Source: JBDIVL01 sp039794405
GTDB taxonomy: Bacteria; Planctomycetota; Brocadiia; Brocadiales; Brocadiaceae
Length of the DNA: 64,000 bases
Reading direction: 5' to 3'
Assembly (NCBI GenBank): GCA_039794405.1
Contig: JBDIVL010000010.1
Location: 35,232-99,231, forward strand
The notes under the pieces are model-generated. The model did not search any database. It worked only from the letters and a program-made list of their open reading frames with translations, and was not told where the DNA came from. The first letter of the stretch is position 1, and each line of letters begins with the position of its first letter. Shown here in pieces: positions 53,760-62,947 of the stretch. Position numbers and translations under genes: made by a program.

Positions 53760-54680
53760 ATGGGAAGAGTGTATCAAATATGCCTTTTTTTATTATTTTT
53801 ATTGTGCTGTGCATCGGTTGTCCATGCAAAAATAAATATTATCGCAACAACCCCTGATTTGGGCTCCATTGCCAGGGAAATCGGAAAGGACAAAGTAGAG
53901 GTAACCAGTATTGCAAAACCTACGGAAGATCCCCACTTTGTGGATGCAAAACCGAGTTATATTGTTAAACTGAATAAAGCGGATATCCTTGTAGAAGGAG
54001 GTCTGCAGTTGGAAATGGGCTGGCTACCAAATCTGGTTACAGGTGCAAGAAATCGGAAGATACTTACAGGAAACCCTGGATACCTGATTGCATCGGTAGG
54101 AGTCAATATATTGGATGTACCAGACCCTTCCGTTACCCGCGCCATGGGAGATATTCATCCCTTCGGTAATCCCCATTTTATGCTGGATCCATTAAACGGT
54201 AAAATTGTTGCAACGCATATTTGTGACCGGTTATGCCAAATCGATGAAAAAAATTGCAACTTTTATAGGGACAATCTAAAGAATTTTACCATGAAAATCG
54301 ACCAAAAACTACCCGAATGGCAAAAGATATTAGAACCGTTTCGTGGAACAAAAGTCGTCACCTATCATAAGACCTTTCCTTATTTTGCAAACCGGTTCAA
54401 TTTAAATATCGTGGGAGCTCTTGAGCCTAAGCCTGGAATTCCTCCTTCACCGACTCACATAAATAGCCTTGTTCCAACGATGAAGAGGGAAGGAGTAAAA
54501 CTCGTCATTATTGAACAGTTCCGGGAACGGAAAATACCTGAATTTGTTGCAGCCCAAACGGATGCAAAGGTCGTTGTTTTACCCATTATGGTTGGAGGCC
54601 AAAAAGGGATAGAGGACTATATAGATCTTTTTGACTACAACGTTAATCAAATCGCATCTGTCCTTAAAACGAAATCCTAA
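53760..54680 (+). CDS. znuA: metal ABC transporter substrate-binding protein (ZnuA-like)
   Basis: 306 residues. Signal peptide (VYQICLFLLFLLCCASVVHA). Metal-site residues: His in EDPHFVDAKPSY, His in NPHFMLDP, His in TYHKTFPYFA and a Glu/Asp in IIEQFRERK. This is the TroA/ZnuA cluster A-I family for zinc or manganese. There is no His-rich loop. GGAG precedes ATG 53760. The frame opens at 53721, inside a repeat. The ABC ATPase and permease follow. Confidence 0.9.
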   Translation: MGRVYQICLFLLFLLCCASVVHAKINIIATTPDLGSIAREIGKDKVEVTSIAKPTEDPHFVDAKPSYIVKLNKADILVEGGLQLEMGWLPNLVTGARNRKILTGNPGYLIASVGVNILDVPDPSVTRAMGDIHPFGNPHFMLDPLNGKIVATHICDRLCQIDEKNCNFYRDNLKNFTMKIDQKLPEWQKILEPFRGTKVVTYHKTFPYFANRFNLNIVGALEPKPGIPPSPTHINSLVPTMKREGVKLVIIEQFRERKIPEFVAAQTDAKVVVLPIMVGGQKGIEDYIDLFDYNVNQIASVLKTKS

Positions 54681-54719
54681 TAGGAAATTATCTCAGACCT
54701 TTAAATACTTTAATACGCG

Positions 54720-55451
54720 ATGAATCTTCACAAGTCTTTTAAAACAATCATGAATACAGATAATTGTATCACATTAAAAGACGTTGCAGTTGGGTATAGT
54801 GGGAATACTATTCTTGGCAACATTAATTTTTCTTTAAAAAAGGGTGAATTCGCAGTTTTATTCGGACCTAATGGATGTGGAAAAACCACCTTGTTTAAGA
54901 CCATTCTACGCATTATTCCACCTATTCATGGAACTATCATTTATGGTGACGGTTATACTCCAAGATTTGGTTATGTACCACAGCGCCAATACTTAGATGA
55001 GATATATCCTTTTACAGCAGAAGAAGTGGTATCGATGGGTACGTTCGGACAGGTCAAACCATTTCATCCTCTCTCTAAGTATAACCGGGATTGGGTAAAA
55101 CAATGCTTAAAAGACGTTGGGATGTTTGATTTAAAAAAGGAAATTTTTTCCGAATTATCTGGTGGACAGAAACAGCGCATACTTATAGCACGGGCACTGG
55201 CAACAAAACCGAATGTTTTGCTGCTTGACGAACCCATTACAGGGCTTGATGTCCTTGCTCAAAAAAAGATCATAGAACTTATCTCCGAATTGCATAAAAA
55301 GCGCCAATTAACGATTATGATGATTACCCACGAGGTTCATCACATCCCAAGCTGGGTAAAAAAAATAATCCATATTCATCACTATAAAGTAGTACTCGGA
55401 TCACTGGAAGATATAATTTCTTTATCAAAAATCGATGAAATACCAACTTAG
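54720..55451 (+). CDS. znuC: metal ABC transporter ATP-binding protein (ZnuC-like)
   Basis: 243 residues. Walker A GPNGCGKTTLFK, signature SELSGGQKQRILIARALA, Walker B VLLLDEPITGLD and a His switch in MITHEVHH. The start may be ATG 54750 (residue 11) instead of 54720. It powers the ZnuB permease. It lies between znuA and znuB with 39- and 11-nt gaps. Confidence 0.92.
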   Translation: MNLHKSFKTIMNTDNCITLKDVAVGYSGNTILGNINFSLKKGEFAVLFGPNGCGKTTLFKTILRIIPPIHGTIIYGDGYTPRFGYVPQRQYLDEIYPFTAEEVVSMGTFGQVKPFHPLSKYNRDWVKQCLKDVGMFDLKKEIFSELSGGQKQRILIARALATKPNVLLLDEPITGLDVLAQKKIIELISELHKKRQLTIMMITHEVHHIPSWVKKIIHIHHYKVVLGSLEDIISLSKIDEIPT

Positions 55452-55462
55452 GGAAATGGTAA

Positions 55463-56329
55463 ATGGAACAACTACTCGAGATACTTAATCCACATTTTCT
55501 TTTACGAAATGCCTTTTACGCGGGGCTGGTAGTAGGATTTGTATGTCCTCAGGTAGGCATATTTTTCGTGCTGCGCCGTATGATTTTATTGGGTATAGCC
55601 CTACCTCAAGTCTCAAATGCAGGAGCTGCCTTTGCATTTTTACTGCATACTCTGGGATGGCACTTTTTCCGCCATATGGAATCAGAAAAAGTCATGGCAC
55701 TTACCGGCTCTGTTATCTTTACGCTCATTACTATCTTTGTTTTGGCCATTCTCGAACGCAAACGAAAGGGATTCACGGAAAACCGCATTGGGTTTACTTA
55801 CGCCATTGCCGGTGCTGCTTCTATTTTGTTTGTTTCCTGGAATCCCTATGGAAAATCAGAAGTACTTTCCATGCTTACGGGGGAGATTATTTCCATACCG
55901 GATGTCTATCTCTGGTCAATGCTTGCTATCTATGGTACAACCTTTATTGTTTTAATCGGTTTTCATCGTAATTTTGTATTAGTATCATATGACATCGATA
56001 TGGCAACCACCCTTGGAAAAAAGGTTGTCCTATGGGACATTATGCTTTATCTTACTATCGGTATCATTATATCCTTTGGAGTTATGACCGTCGGTCCACT
56101 GGTTATATTTGGATTTCTCTTGATACCACCCGTTGCAGCAAGAATGGTTACCCGCGGTATCCTGCTTTTCTGCATCGTTTCGTCAGCTATCGGTGTCGCT
56201 ACATCTTTTCTTGGTTTTTACATCTCATATCGCTTCGACCTTCCAACTGGTCCCACAGACGTAGCCCTCCTTTGCGTGATATACATAATCCTATACATAG
56301 GAAAAGTAATCATGAGACTGAAAAGATAG
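55463..56329 (+). CDS. znuB: metal ABC transporter permease (ZnuB-like)
   Basis: 288 residues with about eight helices (for example IGFHRNFVLVSYDIDMATTLG loop and GPLVIFGFLLIPPVAARMV). The FVLRRMILLGIALPQVSNAG part is typical of ZnuB/TroC permeases. The set znuACB is complete here. GGGAAA precedes ATG 55463. Confidence 0.92.
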   Translation: MEQLLEILNPHFLLRNAFYAGLVVGFVCPQVGIFFVLRRMILLGIALPQVSNAGAAFAFLLHTLGWHFFRHMESEKVMALTGSVIFTLITIFVLAILERKRKGFTENRIGFTYAIAGAASILFVSWNPYGKSEVLSMLTGEIISIPDVYLWSMLAIYGTTFIVLIGFHRNFVLVSYDIDMATTLGKKVVLWDIMLYLTIGIIISFGVMTVGPLVIFGFLLIPPVAARMVTRGILLFCIVSSAIGVATSFLGFYISYRFDLPTGPTDVALLCVIYIILYIGKVIMRLKR

Positions 56330-56440
56330 GTTGATTAATAAGCACCAGCAGATATAATGGACTTGATAAGATTTGGATTTCGTGCTATTACTCAAAAACA
56401 AAAATTATTTAAACATGGGATTAAATCAAAGGAGAAGATA

Positions 56441-57424
56441 GTGAACAGGAGAAAGATTATAGGGGTAACAACTATTTGTAGTCTTACCATCGCAACGATA
56501 CTGAATTCGACCTGGTGTTTTTCCCAGGAAGAAACGGTTCCCGGGAATGGGAAGCAGAAGCACAAAAAAGATACTCCATCAAGCTATATTGATATGGCTC
56601 ATGAATTTTATAAACAGGGCATGAGTTATTTCCAGTACAATCTTTTTGATGAGGCGATTGAGCTATTTAAGAAATCACTGGAAAAAAATCCCGATAACAT
56701 CGACGCATACGAAAATTTGGGTTATGCATACCTGCAGAAAAGCATGTATGACGAGGCTATTGAAGCGTTCCAGAAGGCTATAGAAGAAAAACCCAACAAT
56801 GCTGAAATCTATTATAATTTAGGCACTGCATATTTTGACAAAAATCTTTTTGATAAAGCCATTGAAATATTAAAAAAAACGATCCAGATCGATCCTGAAC
56901 ACCGTTCTGCATACTCCCTCCTGGGAATTGCCTGCATGAAAATCGGCAAATATGATGATGCAATTGCAGCGTTAAAGAAGCGCATAGAATTAGACCCGGA
57001 ACTACCGATAGCCCATTCCAATTTAGGTATTGTTTACTCAATGAAGGGGATGGATAAAGAGGCTTTGGCGGAGTACAAGATGGCATTAGAAACCAATCCA
57101 AGACACGAGAGTACCCTGTGTAATATAGGTTTGCTCTATGAGAAAACAGGAAATATCAATGAGGCCACCCGGTATTATGAGAAAGCGGTTGAAGTGAATG
57201 CAACGAATTCAGACGCTCAATACCATTTGGGCAAGAACTATATGAAGAAAAAACAATATGATAATGCAATAGAGGCATTTCAGATAGCGGTAATGTCAGA
57301 CCCAAACAGGGTAGAAGTTTACCATGAGATTGGTAATGCCTACAAAGCAAAGGGCATGGACGAAGAAGCAAAAGGCTATTTCTCCTTATATGAGAAACGA
57401 TCAAAGGCAAACAAGGAGAAATAA
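56441..57424 (+). CDS. TPR-repeat protein, exported
   Basis: 327 residues from GTG 56441, which has AAAGGAGA at 7-nt spacing. The frame extends to 56357 but that part is not protein-like. A signal peptide (IIGVTTICSLTIATILNSTWCFS) precedes about eight TPRs (for example YFQYNLFDEAIELFKKSLE and YYNLGTAYFDKNLFDKAIEIL). It follows znuB by 111 nt. It is similar in style to the TPR proteins at 989 and 36900. Role unknown, probably a scaffold. Confidence 0.85.
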   Translation: MNRRKIIGVTTICSLTIATILNSTWCFSQEETVPGNGKQKHKKDTPSSYIDMAHEFYKQGMSYFQYNLFDEAIELFKKSLEKNPDNIDAYENLGYAYLQKSMYDEAIEAFQKAIEEKPNNAEIYYNLGTAYFDKNLFDKAIEILKKTIQIDPEHRSAYSLLGIACMKIGKYDDAIAALKKRIELDPELPIAHSNLGIVYSMKGMDKEALAEYKMALETNPRHESTLCNIGLLYEKTGNINEATRYYEKAVEVNATNSDAQYHLGKNYMKKKQYDNAIEAFQIAVMSDPNRVEVYHEIGNAYKAKGMDEEAKGYFSLYEKRSKANKEK

Positions 57425-57561
57425 AAAACGGGTAATAGTTCCGCCTGCCACAGAAAACGCCAAGATATTGGAAGTTGGAAGTGAAAGTTATATTTTCAGC
57501 TTCCAATCTCTAACTTCTGACTTTTCATAGAATTATTTCTCTGCGTTCTCCGCATCCTCAT

Positions 57562-57593
57562 GGTTGGTTCAATCGAAGACGATTGAACCAACC
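57562..57593. terminator. strong hairpin between TPR gene and transposase
   Basis: GGTTGGTTCAATCG / CGATTGAACCAACC, a 14-bp perfect stem with AAGA loop. It lies between convergent genes. No T-run follows, so it may be a terminator, a repeat, or the edge of the IS insertion. Confidence 0.5.
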
Positions 57594-57620
57594 GAAGGAA
57601 ACTTCTCAATTAAAATATTT

Positions 57621-59039
57621 TCACCTTCCCTCATCAGATGTCAACTTTTCTCTCATCTTTTGTAAAAGAGGCTCACGAATATCCAGTAATAATTCTCTCA
57701 CCTTTGCCTTTGTGCATACTGACCGCTTCTGACATGTTCCACACTCCCTTCCCTTGTAAACCTTATGATTCCACTGACGGCTCTCAGTCTTGTTTGTTCT
57801 GGTCTTCCAGTAGGTTAACCGCTTCCCTTCCGGGCATACATAACTATCACTTGCCGCATCATAGGTAAAATTGGTATAGTGATATCGATTCTCTTCTTTC
57901 TGATATTCTCCTGACTTGTACTGCTGAAAATGATCATCCGGAATATACCCCTCTATTGCTCTCTCTTCAAGATACTCATAATTTGCATAGCTCCCGTATC
58001 CGCCATCTGCTCCCACTTCTTTGACTTTCCCCTGAGTATTTGACTCTGCCTTTTCTATCATCGGTTTCAATTGATTCCGGTCATTTGCTTCCGTTACCGA
58101 TTCCGCTGCCACGATAATCCCACTCTCTGTTACCGCTGCCTGACAGTTATAGCCAGGACGTATATCTTTACTTCCCCCAGATTTCATATGATTGGCATCC
58201 TTATCGGTAAGATTAATCTTCTCTTTTCCTTCCTCCCTCATCACCTCTAGCGCCTCTTCTATCTTCTTTTTCAAGTAGGTACGGTCTGATAACTTCTTTT
58301 GTAATGCCTCTTGTTCTGGATCCACTTTACAGGTGTCGTCTTCTTGTTTGTCGATCGTTTCTGCTTCCCGTAATATTGTTGCTATCTCCTGCTCTATTTC
58401 TGAGAGCCATTTCTCAAACCCAGCACGGTCTTTCGTCCGCTTTGCTGTTGCATTACCTTTGATCTTTGTCCCATCCAGGTATATCTTTCCTACGCTGGTA
58501 TACCCCAACTTACTGAATATCCTCACGATATCCACAAAATACCTTTCTATCTCTTTGAGATTATCCTTGCGGAAATCACTGATTGTTCGATGATCTGGTG
58601 TGTAGCACTGCATCAGATAAATATAAAAGTGATCGCTCAGACATCTCTCTTCTATCTTTCTACTACTGCGTACTCCTGTTGCATACCCATAAAAGAGCAC
58701 ACTTAAGAGTAACTTTGGATGATAGGTGTGTTGGCCTAAAAAAGAATATTTCTCCTCTATCCCCTCTGTATCTAACGAAAATACGACCTCTTTGACTAAT
58801 CTGCACAGATGGTCTTTGGGTATTACCGTTTCGACATAATCTAAAAACGCTTCAGCAGTAAATCTCATCAGGGGTTTCTGGAATTCATGAAACGGCTTAA
58901 ATTTAGCCATGTGGTTTCTTCTCCTCTGCTGAATATCTTCTGGTAAATGAAAAAGTGGTACCATCGATTTGTTCGGCAAAATGCGTGGCTCAATGAAAAG
59001 TTTTAACTGCTTGGTATGGTTTTGCTGGGTAGATTTCAT
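57621..59039 (-). mobile_element. IS1182-family-like transposase gene
   Basis: 472 residues. The N-terminal domain (HTYHPKLLLSVLFYGYATGV and DHFYIYLMQCYTPDHRTISDFR) is the DUF772 part. DDE residues are likely in IYLDGTKIKGNA, GADGGYGSY and EGYIPDDHF regions. The C-terminal zinc-type part has CGTCQKRSVCTKA. The frame seems intact. I could not find matching terminal inverted repeats, so ends are not set. It may have landed next to the cassette array at 59.2 kb. Confidence 0.85.
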
Positions 59040-59211
59040 TGCGTTTTATTATATCATTGTACTTCTGTTACGCAACCGCTTTACCACATTTTTGGGTTTA
59101 ATGAATAAAGCCAAAACTCAATATTCTCGGACAGCCTGTAAAGATTTGACCCCTTTCCTACTCAATCCATCGATTCGAGCACGAGACCTTTTTTGTTTCG
59201 CATTCGGATGT

Positions 59212-59278
59212 CGCTAACGCTCGGCTTTACTGGAAGCCGACGTCTCATCAGGCTTTCCGGTGAAAGCCAATGTTATAT
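59212..59278 (-). repeat. attC site 1 (after serine protease gene)
   Basis: 67 bp. Read on the minus strand it opens with ATATAAC (exact complement of the cassette's own 5' boundary, GTTATAT) 6 nt after the protease stop and ends with GTTAGCG. The arms TTGGCTTTCACCGGAAAGCC and GGCTTCCAGTAAAGCCGAG pair with one bulged base, as in integron attC sites. The R' box is not perfect. Confidence 0.6.
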
Positions 59279-59283
59279 TGTCC

Positions 59284-60189
59284 CTATTTTACAAACTTTT
59301 TTAAAATATCATCAAAATCAAATAAGTTTTTGGATTTTATTACATAACCTAAATTGACGGGAATATTCGAAATACTAATAGCCTCTTTTTTTGTTGGGAT
59401 ATCAACTACTATCACCTCACCTTTATTTGTATATTGAGGACCAGCATATAATACGCCCAAAAAATAAAACCTTGACCCTATAACTGTCCCGCCACTTTTT
59501 GCGACATAATTCCCTACATTAAAAAGGAAAACGGGTGAACCACTTGAACCCGGAAAACATGCTGCATCAATTATGAATTCCTGTTTTCCATTATAGTCGT
59601 TTGCAGGATGTGTTGCAGTGATTCCTCTCCTAAAAATAGGATAATTATTTTTTTGATCCCAGATACCAATTGGATAACCAACCATTAAAATGTCTTCTAC
59701 AGCTGTCAATTCCTGTAACTGAACATCAGAAGGAATGAGCGATTTATCAATATTTATAATAAAAGGTTTGAAACCTTTTTGAGATGCTTCTGTCAAAATA
59801 GGTGCTATAGGCATTATTGTTAAATCAACATTGTCATTTGGATGTGGAATCCATCTACTCTCAAAATTTTCCAGAGTTATAGGAATGTGAGAACTTAAGT
59901 TTGGGGTGCCATCATTATTAGCAGAAGTTAGTAAAAAAGTACCTCTAATGGAACCCTTAACAACGTGTTTATTCGTGACTATTGCAGGTATGCGTTGTTT
60001 GCCATCATCCAAGAAATTAAAGAAAAATCCTGTACCTGTTCCGCTTCCTTCTTTTGTGGTAACCTGAATTCTTACTGTGCTAAATGCTAGTTGTTCGGTT
60101 ATAGACAATGTAGGTTTTTTATTTTCTTGTGCCATTGCAGTACCACATATAAAAATAAAGCAAATTACTGATATGTAAAATGTTTTCAT
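59284..60189 (-). CDS. secreted trypsin-like serine protease
   Basis: 301 residues. Signal peptide (FYISVICFIFICGTAMAQ). Catalytic His in AIVTNKHVVKGS, likely Asp in HPNDNVDLTIMP, catalytic Ser in DAACFPGSSGSPVFL. This is the DegP/S1-like fold without a PDZ domain. AAAGGGA precedes ATG 60189. It fills one integron cassette, between attC sites 1 and 2. Function and target are unknown. Confidence 0.8.
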   Translation of the reverse strand: MKTFYISVICFIFICGTAMAQENKKPTLSITEQLAFSTVRIQVTTKEGSGTGTGFFFNFLDDGKQRIPAIVTNKHVVKGSIRGTFLLTSANNDGTPNLSSHIPITLENFESRWIPHPNDNVDLTIMPIAPILTEASQKGFKPFIINIDKSLIPSDVQLQELTAVEDILMVGYPIGIWDQKNNYPIFRRGITATHPANDYNGKQEFIIDAACFPGSSGSPVFLFNVGNYVAKSGGTVIGSRFYFLGVLYAGPQYTNKGEVIVVDIPTKKEAISISNIPVNLGYVIKSKNLFDFDDILKKFVK

Positions 60190-60207
60190 AATCGTTTCCC
60201 TTTATCA

Positions 60208-60294
60208 ATATAACGCTACCAATAAGCCGCACCGCTATCGACGTCAGAAAGAAGTGCCACACTTTCCGGCGTCGGCTTCATTGGTTGGTTGGGT
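60208..60294 (-). repeat. attC site 2 (after HNH gene)
   Basis: 87 bp. Minus strand: ACCCAAC 10 nt after the HNH stop, then arm CAACCAATGAAGCCG pairing with CGGCTTATTGGTAG with one bulged G, ending GTTATAT. The bulge is the extrahelical base expected in attC. Confidence 0.75.
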
Positions 60295-60303
60295 GCCATT
60301 TCG

Positions 60304-61090
60304 TTACCGCGGCCGCCCGACCACTACATAATTCGTGGGCCCACCAAATGCCGCAAATAGACGGATTTCTACAATGACGTATGCGCCCCTTACTTTGAGA
60401 GTAACAGAGTGAAGTTCCGACGTTTGAGGTTCAAGTCGCTTTGAACCGGCGAACCCACCTACCCAACGCCCATACTCGCTTGGATTGGTAAGAATGAACT
60501 CTCGAACGGACGGTTCGAACCCTTCTATCCCTAGCCTTGCAACGGCCATCCCTAGTGCAATCTTGGCTAGCATCTGCGCAAATACCTGCGAGTCCGCCGT
60601 TAGGCTTACTCCGACTCCATTGATTCCGCCGTGCATCGCCTTTGTAGGCGGTGAGACGATGATCATATTGAAGTCACAAGGAGCTACTGCAGGGATTGGT
60701 TTTTTGGAGAGCTCGGCCGCCTCATAAAAGGATGGAATAACGACTGGGCCAGGTACGTAGCTCAAATCTAACTCTCGCTCTTCGCGTGTTCCGTCAGACC
60801 TGTCGATTAATACTTTTGTCGTTCCGCTTACTCTATCTTTCCTCTTCAACCCGAGCTTCGCCCGCCCTGGCCCCATCATCGAAAGAAGGCACTGTTCTTC
60901 AATCTTCTGAGTAACCCGGCGACATTTCTCGCAAGAGGCGTTCTGCAGCACGAGTGCGTCTGAATAGCCGTCTGGAGCCATGCTTCCACCAAAGCCCCCG
61001 CGGAAGTACGTGCTCCCTCGAAAGCGGAGGCGCTTTGTCACCGCAGTAGATGCATGCCCCGACATTTAATAGGAGACCGTTTACTGTCAT
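60304..61090 (-). pseudogene. HNH-like protein, frameshifted
   Basis: Two minus-strand frames together make one protein. The first (from ATG 61090) reads ACIYCGDKAPPLSREHVLPRG, the start of an HNH nuclease zinc/histidine motif. The second continues FGGSMAPDGYSDALVLQNASCEKCRRVTQKIE to the stop at 60304. Removing one G from the run of five (plus-strand C5 at 60995-60999) joins them. The HNH part is near residues 10-60 and the rest (to about residue 262) is unknown. It may be a true pseudogene or a sequencing or assembly error. Confidence 0.75.
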
Positions 61091-61127
61091 TTTTTTCCTG
61101 TTTGAAGGCTAAGGGATCCTTTCAAAA

Positions 61128-61218
61128 GCCTAACGGCAGAGATCAGCGGGTGCGCCCTGTGATGTTAGTGGTAGTCGAAGCATTAATTGGGCGCGCTCCG
61201 CTGCATCGCGTGTTAGGC
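61128..61218 (-). repeat. attC site 3 (after DUF4145 gene)
   Basis: 91 bp. Minus strand: GCCTAAC, which contains the TAA stop of the DUF4145 gene, then arms ACGCGATGCAGCGGAGCG and CGCTGATCTCTGCC, ending GTTAGGC. Both core boxes fit RYYYAAC and GTTRRRY exactly. Confidence 0.85.
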
Positions 61219-61815
61219 GCTAGTTTGGCGACGTTTCTTGAATTCCTCGAACTTATCCCGAAATGAGAAAAGATAATCAAGAATCGCATTAGTGAATTCA
61301 AGCATGTCTTTCGCATCATCCCTCGATATTGTTACGTTAACATCATGCGCCGCTTCATTTCCTACCAGTCGAAGCACGTCGGCCCACTCATAAAGACGCT
61401 CATCGATGATTCTCTCATCTTTCATCCTTTCCAGAGATTTGATCAACGTACGCTCCCGCACTCCATGCTCTTTGCAAATCCCCTCGAGAATCTTCCGACA
61501 CATTATCGCCGCCGCTGTATATGCACGCGCTTTAAAAGAGGCGGCGGCCTCTTCATACGCCACTCGTATTGGCTTCGGCGCATCCGGATTAATTCGGATT
61601 TCCTGTGATGGATACAACTTCACAGGTGTATCCCAAATGTCTCCTTCCACCATATTCCCAATGTTGTCCTGGACGATCAATATTGGATTTTCACATCTCC
61701 AACACATCAGTAATAGGTATCGGCCTGAAGGCTTATCATCTCGACGGAGATATTGATAGCTTCCAATTTCTTCGGCCTCAGCATAAGCTTCGCAGTTACT
61801 GCATTCAACAATCAT
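61213..61815 (-). CDS. DUF4145 domain protein
   Basis: 200 residues. Two Cys pairs at the start (VECSNCEAYAEA and LMCWRCENP) look like a zinc ribbon. The DUF4145 core follows (RVAYEEAAASFKARAYTAA, IMCRKILEGICKE, EWADVLRLVGNEAAHDV). The domain occurs in restriction and mobile-defence contexts, but its activity is not known. GGAG precedes ATG 61815. The stop codon lies within attC site 3, as is common in cassettes. Confidence 0.85.
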   Translation of the reverse strand: MIVECSNCEAYAEAEEIGSYQYLRRDDKPSGRYLLLMCWRCENPILIVQDNIGNMVEGDIWDTPVKLYPSQEIRINPDAPKPIRVAYEEAAASFKARAYTAAAIMCRKILEGICKEHGVRERTLIKSLERMKDERIIDERLYEWADVLRLVGNEAAHDVNVTISRDDAKDMLEFTNAILDYLFSFRDKFEEFKKRRQTSA

Positions 61816-61953
61816 CTTTACTGCTCCTGATTTATAATGCGCCTAACATTCACTTTTATCTTTATTCTACAGATAATGATATACAATATCATACCATATC
61901 AGTTGTCAACCAGAAATTGCGATGTCGTTCATCTCCCTTTTCCTTATTCTTTG

Positions 61954-62007
61954 GCCCAACGACAAAGCTCACCTGCCCGGCGGGGCAGGTGCAGCGCCGG
62001 GTTCGGC
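61954..62007 (-). repeat. attC site 4 (after P-loop gene)
   Basis: 54 bp. Minus strand: GCCGAAC, arms GGCGCTGCACCTGCC / GGCAGGTGAGCTTTGTC and final GTTGGGC. R' fits GTTRRRY. The R'' box is the complement of the GTTCGGT junction at 62573-62567 except one base. Confidence 0.8.
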
Positions 62008-62026
62008 CTCCGCCGAGCGTCGTCCC

Positions 62027-62521
62027 TCAATCCGACGCCTGCGCGAGAGGCAGAACGGTAGCTACCACACGATCGAGGGGCATCGTGGTCACGATCTCGT
62101 GTGTCGCGCTTCGCCGCAACAGCGGCTCGACCCATTCCAGATGGTGCAGCACTTCCGCCAGCTCATCCGGTCGCTTCCCGTACTGGTTGTCCGTCCGGCT
62201 GGCCAGCCGCTCTTTGATGACATCGCTGGCCAGCCGCTCTTTGATGACATCGGCGGGCGCGCTCATCAGGATGATCTGGCTGAACTGCGGGTAGAACTTC
62301 ACCTGATTCTCGGCACAGCCGCTCACGAAGACGGGGCCGGCGTGCTCGGCCGCGAGCACCTCCCTGAGTCGCCCCTCACACCACAGTTGGTTGCCCTCGG
62401 CATCGCGCACGGACCAGCCCGGCTCATCCATGTCGATGGCCTCGAAGCCCCTTCGCTTGAGTTCAACGATCACGCTGGATTTCCCCGTCCCAGACATCCC
62501 GGTCAGTAAGACCCGGATCAT
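62027..62521 (-). CDS. P-loop ATPase/kinase-like protein (AAA_18 type)
   Basis: 164 residues. Walker A is LLTGMSGTGKSSVI; a helix EAIDMDEPGWSVRD and VFVSGCAENQ follow, as in small nucleotide or shikimate-kinase-like proteins. A 9-residue unit DVIKERLAS is repeated twice in tandem (27-bp duplication). The gene is much richer in GC than the flanks, so it came from elsewhere. It lies between the attI-like junction and attC site 4, so it is the first cassette of the array. Substrate unknown. Confidence 0.8.
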   Translation of the reverse strand: MIRVLLTGMSGTGKSSVIVELKRRGFEAIDMDEPGWSVRDAEGNQLWCEGRLREVLAAEHAGPVFVSGCAENQVKFYPQFSQIILMSAPADVIKERLASDVIKERLASRTDNQYGKRPDELAEVLHHLEWVEPLLRRSATHEIVTTMPLDRVVATVLPLAQASD

Positions 62522-62741
62522 ATTTGGCCCACCTCACGTGCGGTCTTGGAGGTTTCCATGCGGCCACCGAACATTAATTAGATTGATCCGCATAATATGC
62601 GGAATACAGATTTATTGTACATATAACATGCCTTTGATATGGCAAGTACTATATTGATAAGCACTTCAGATACTGACACTTATGTCTATTTGCACTTTTA
62701 TCATGTCATCTTATACAGATCAGCATAACAATCCTTCCATT
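62522..62741. other. candidate attI region
   Basis: The plus-strand word ACCGAAC at 62567-62573 (minus: GTTCGGT) marks a likely recombination junction between the first cassette and the integrase side. The rest is AT-rich with no gene. I cannot define integrase-binding direct repeats. Confidence 0.45.
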
Positions 62742-62891
62742 TCAAAGTATATCTAACGGGCTATGAACCCCTGCCGATCCGCGATTAAGGACATGGGTAT
62801 AGACCATCGTCGTTTTTACATCGCTATGGCCCAGGAGTTCCTGGACGGTTCGAATATCATAGCCACCTTCCAACAGATGAGTCGCAAATGA
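62742..62891 (-). pseudogene. integron integrase remnant (C-terminal 49 residues)
   Basis: Reads SFATHLLEGGYDIRTVQELL, then GHSDVKTTMVYTHVLNRGSA, then GVHSPLDIL and stop. This is the C-terminus of IntI-type tyrosine recombinases with the second His (LLGH) and nucleophile Tyr (MVYTH). The first catalytic Arg and HxxR box, and all of the N-terminal domain including the IntI-specific insertion, are missing. Upstream the frame passes into unrelated sequence containing a 14-bp tandem duplication (ATGCAGAAGGG). It cannot be active. Confidence 0.85.
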
Positions 62892-62947
62892 TGCAGAAGG
62901 GATCATGCAGAAGGGGTCATCAGGATGGAAAGAATATTCCAAGAACT

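Noticed and set aside
60304..61065. Separate 253-residue gene as called from the second frame alone
   Set aside because: Its first 20 or so residues are not HNH-like while the other frame carries the CxYCG and EHVLPRG motifs. Joining the two explains the sequence better.
61954..62007. Simple rho-independent terminator
   Set aside because: It has no T-run, and both ends fit attC core boxes. The attC reading explains more.
61605..62294. 229-codon plus-strand frame across the cassette region
   Set aside because: It crosses the DUF4145 gene, attC site 4 and the P-loop gene on the opposite strand. Long frames are expected by chance in the GC-rich part.
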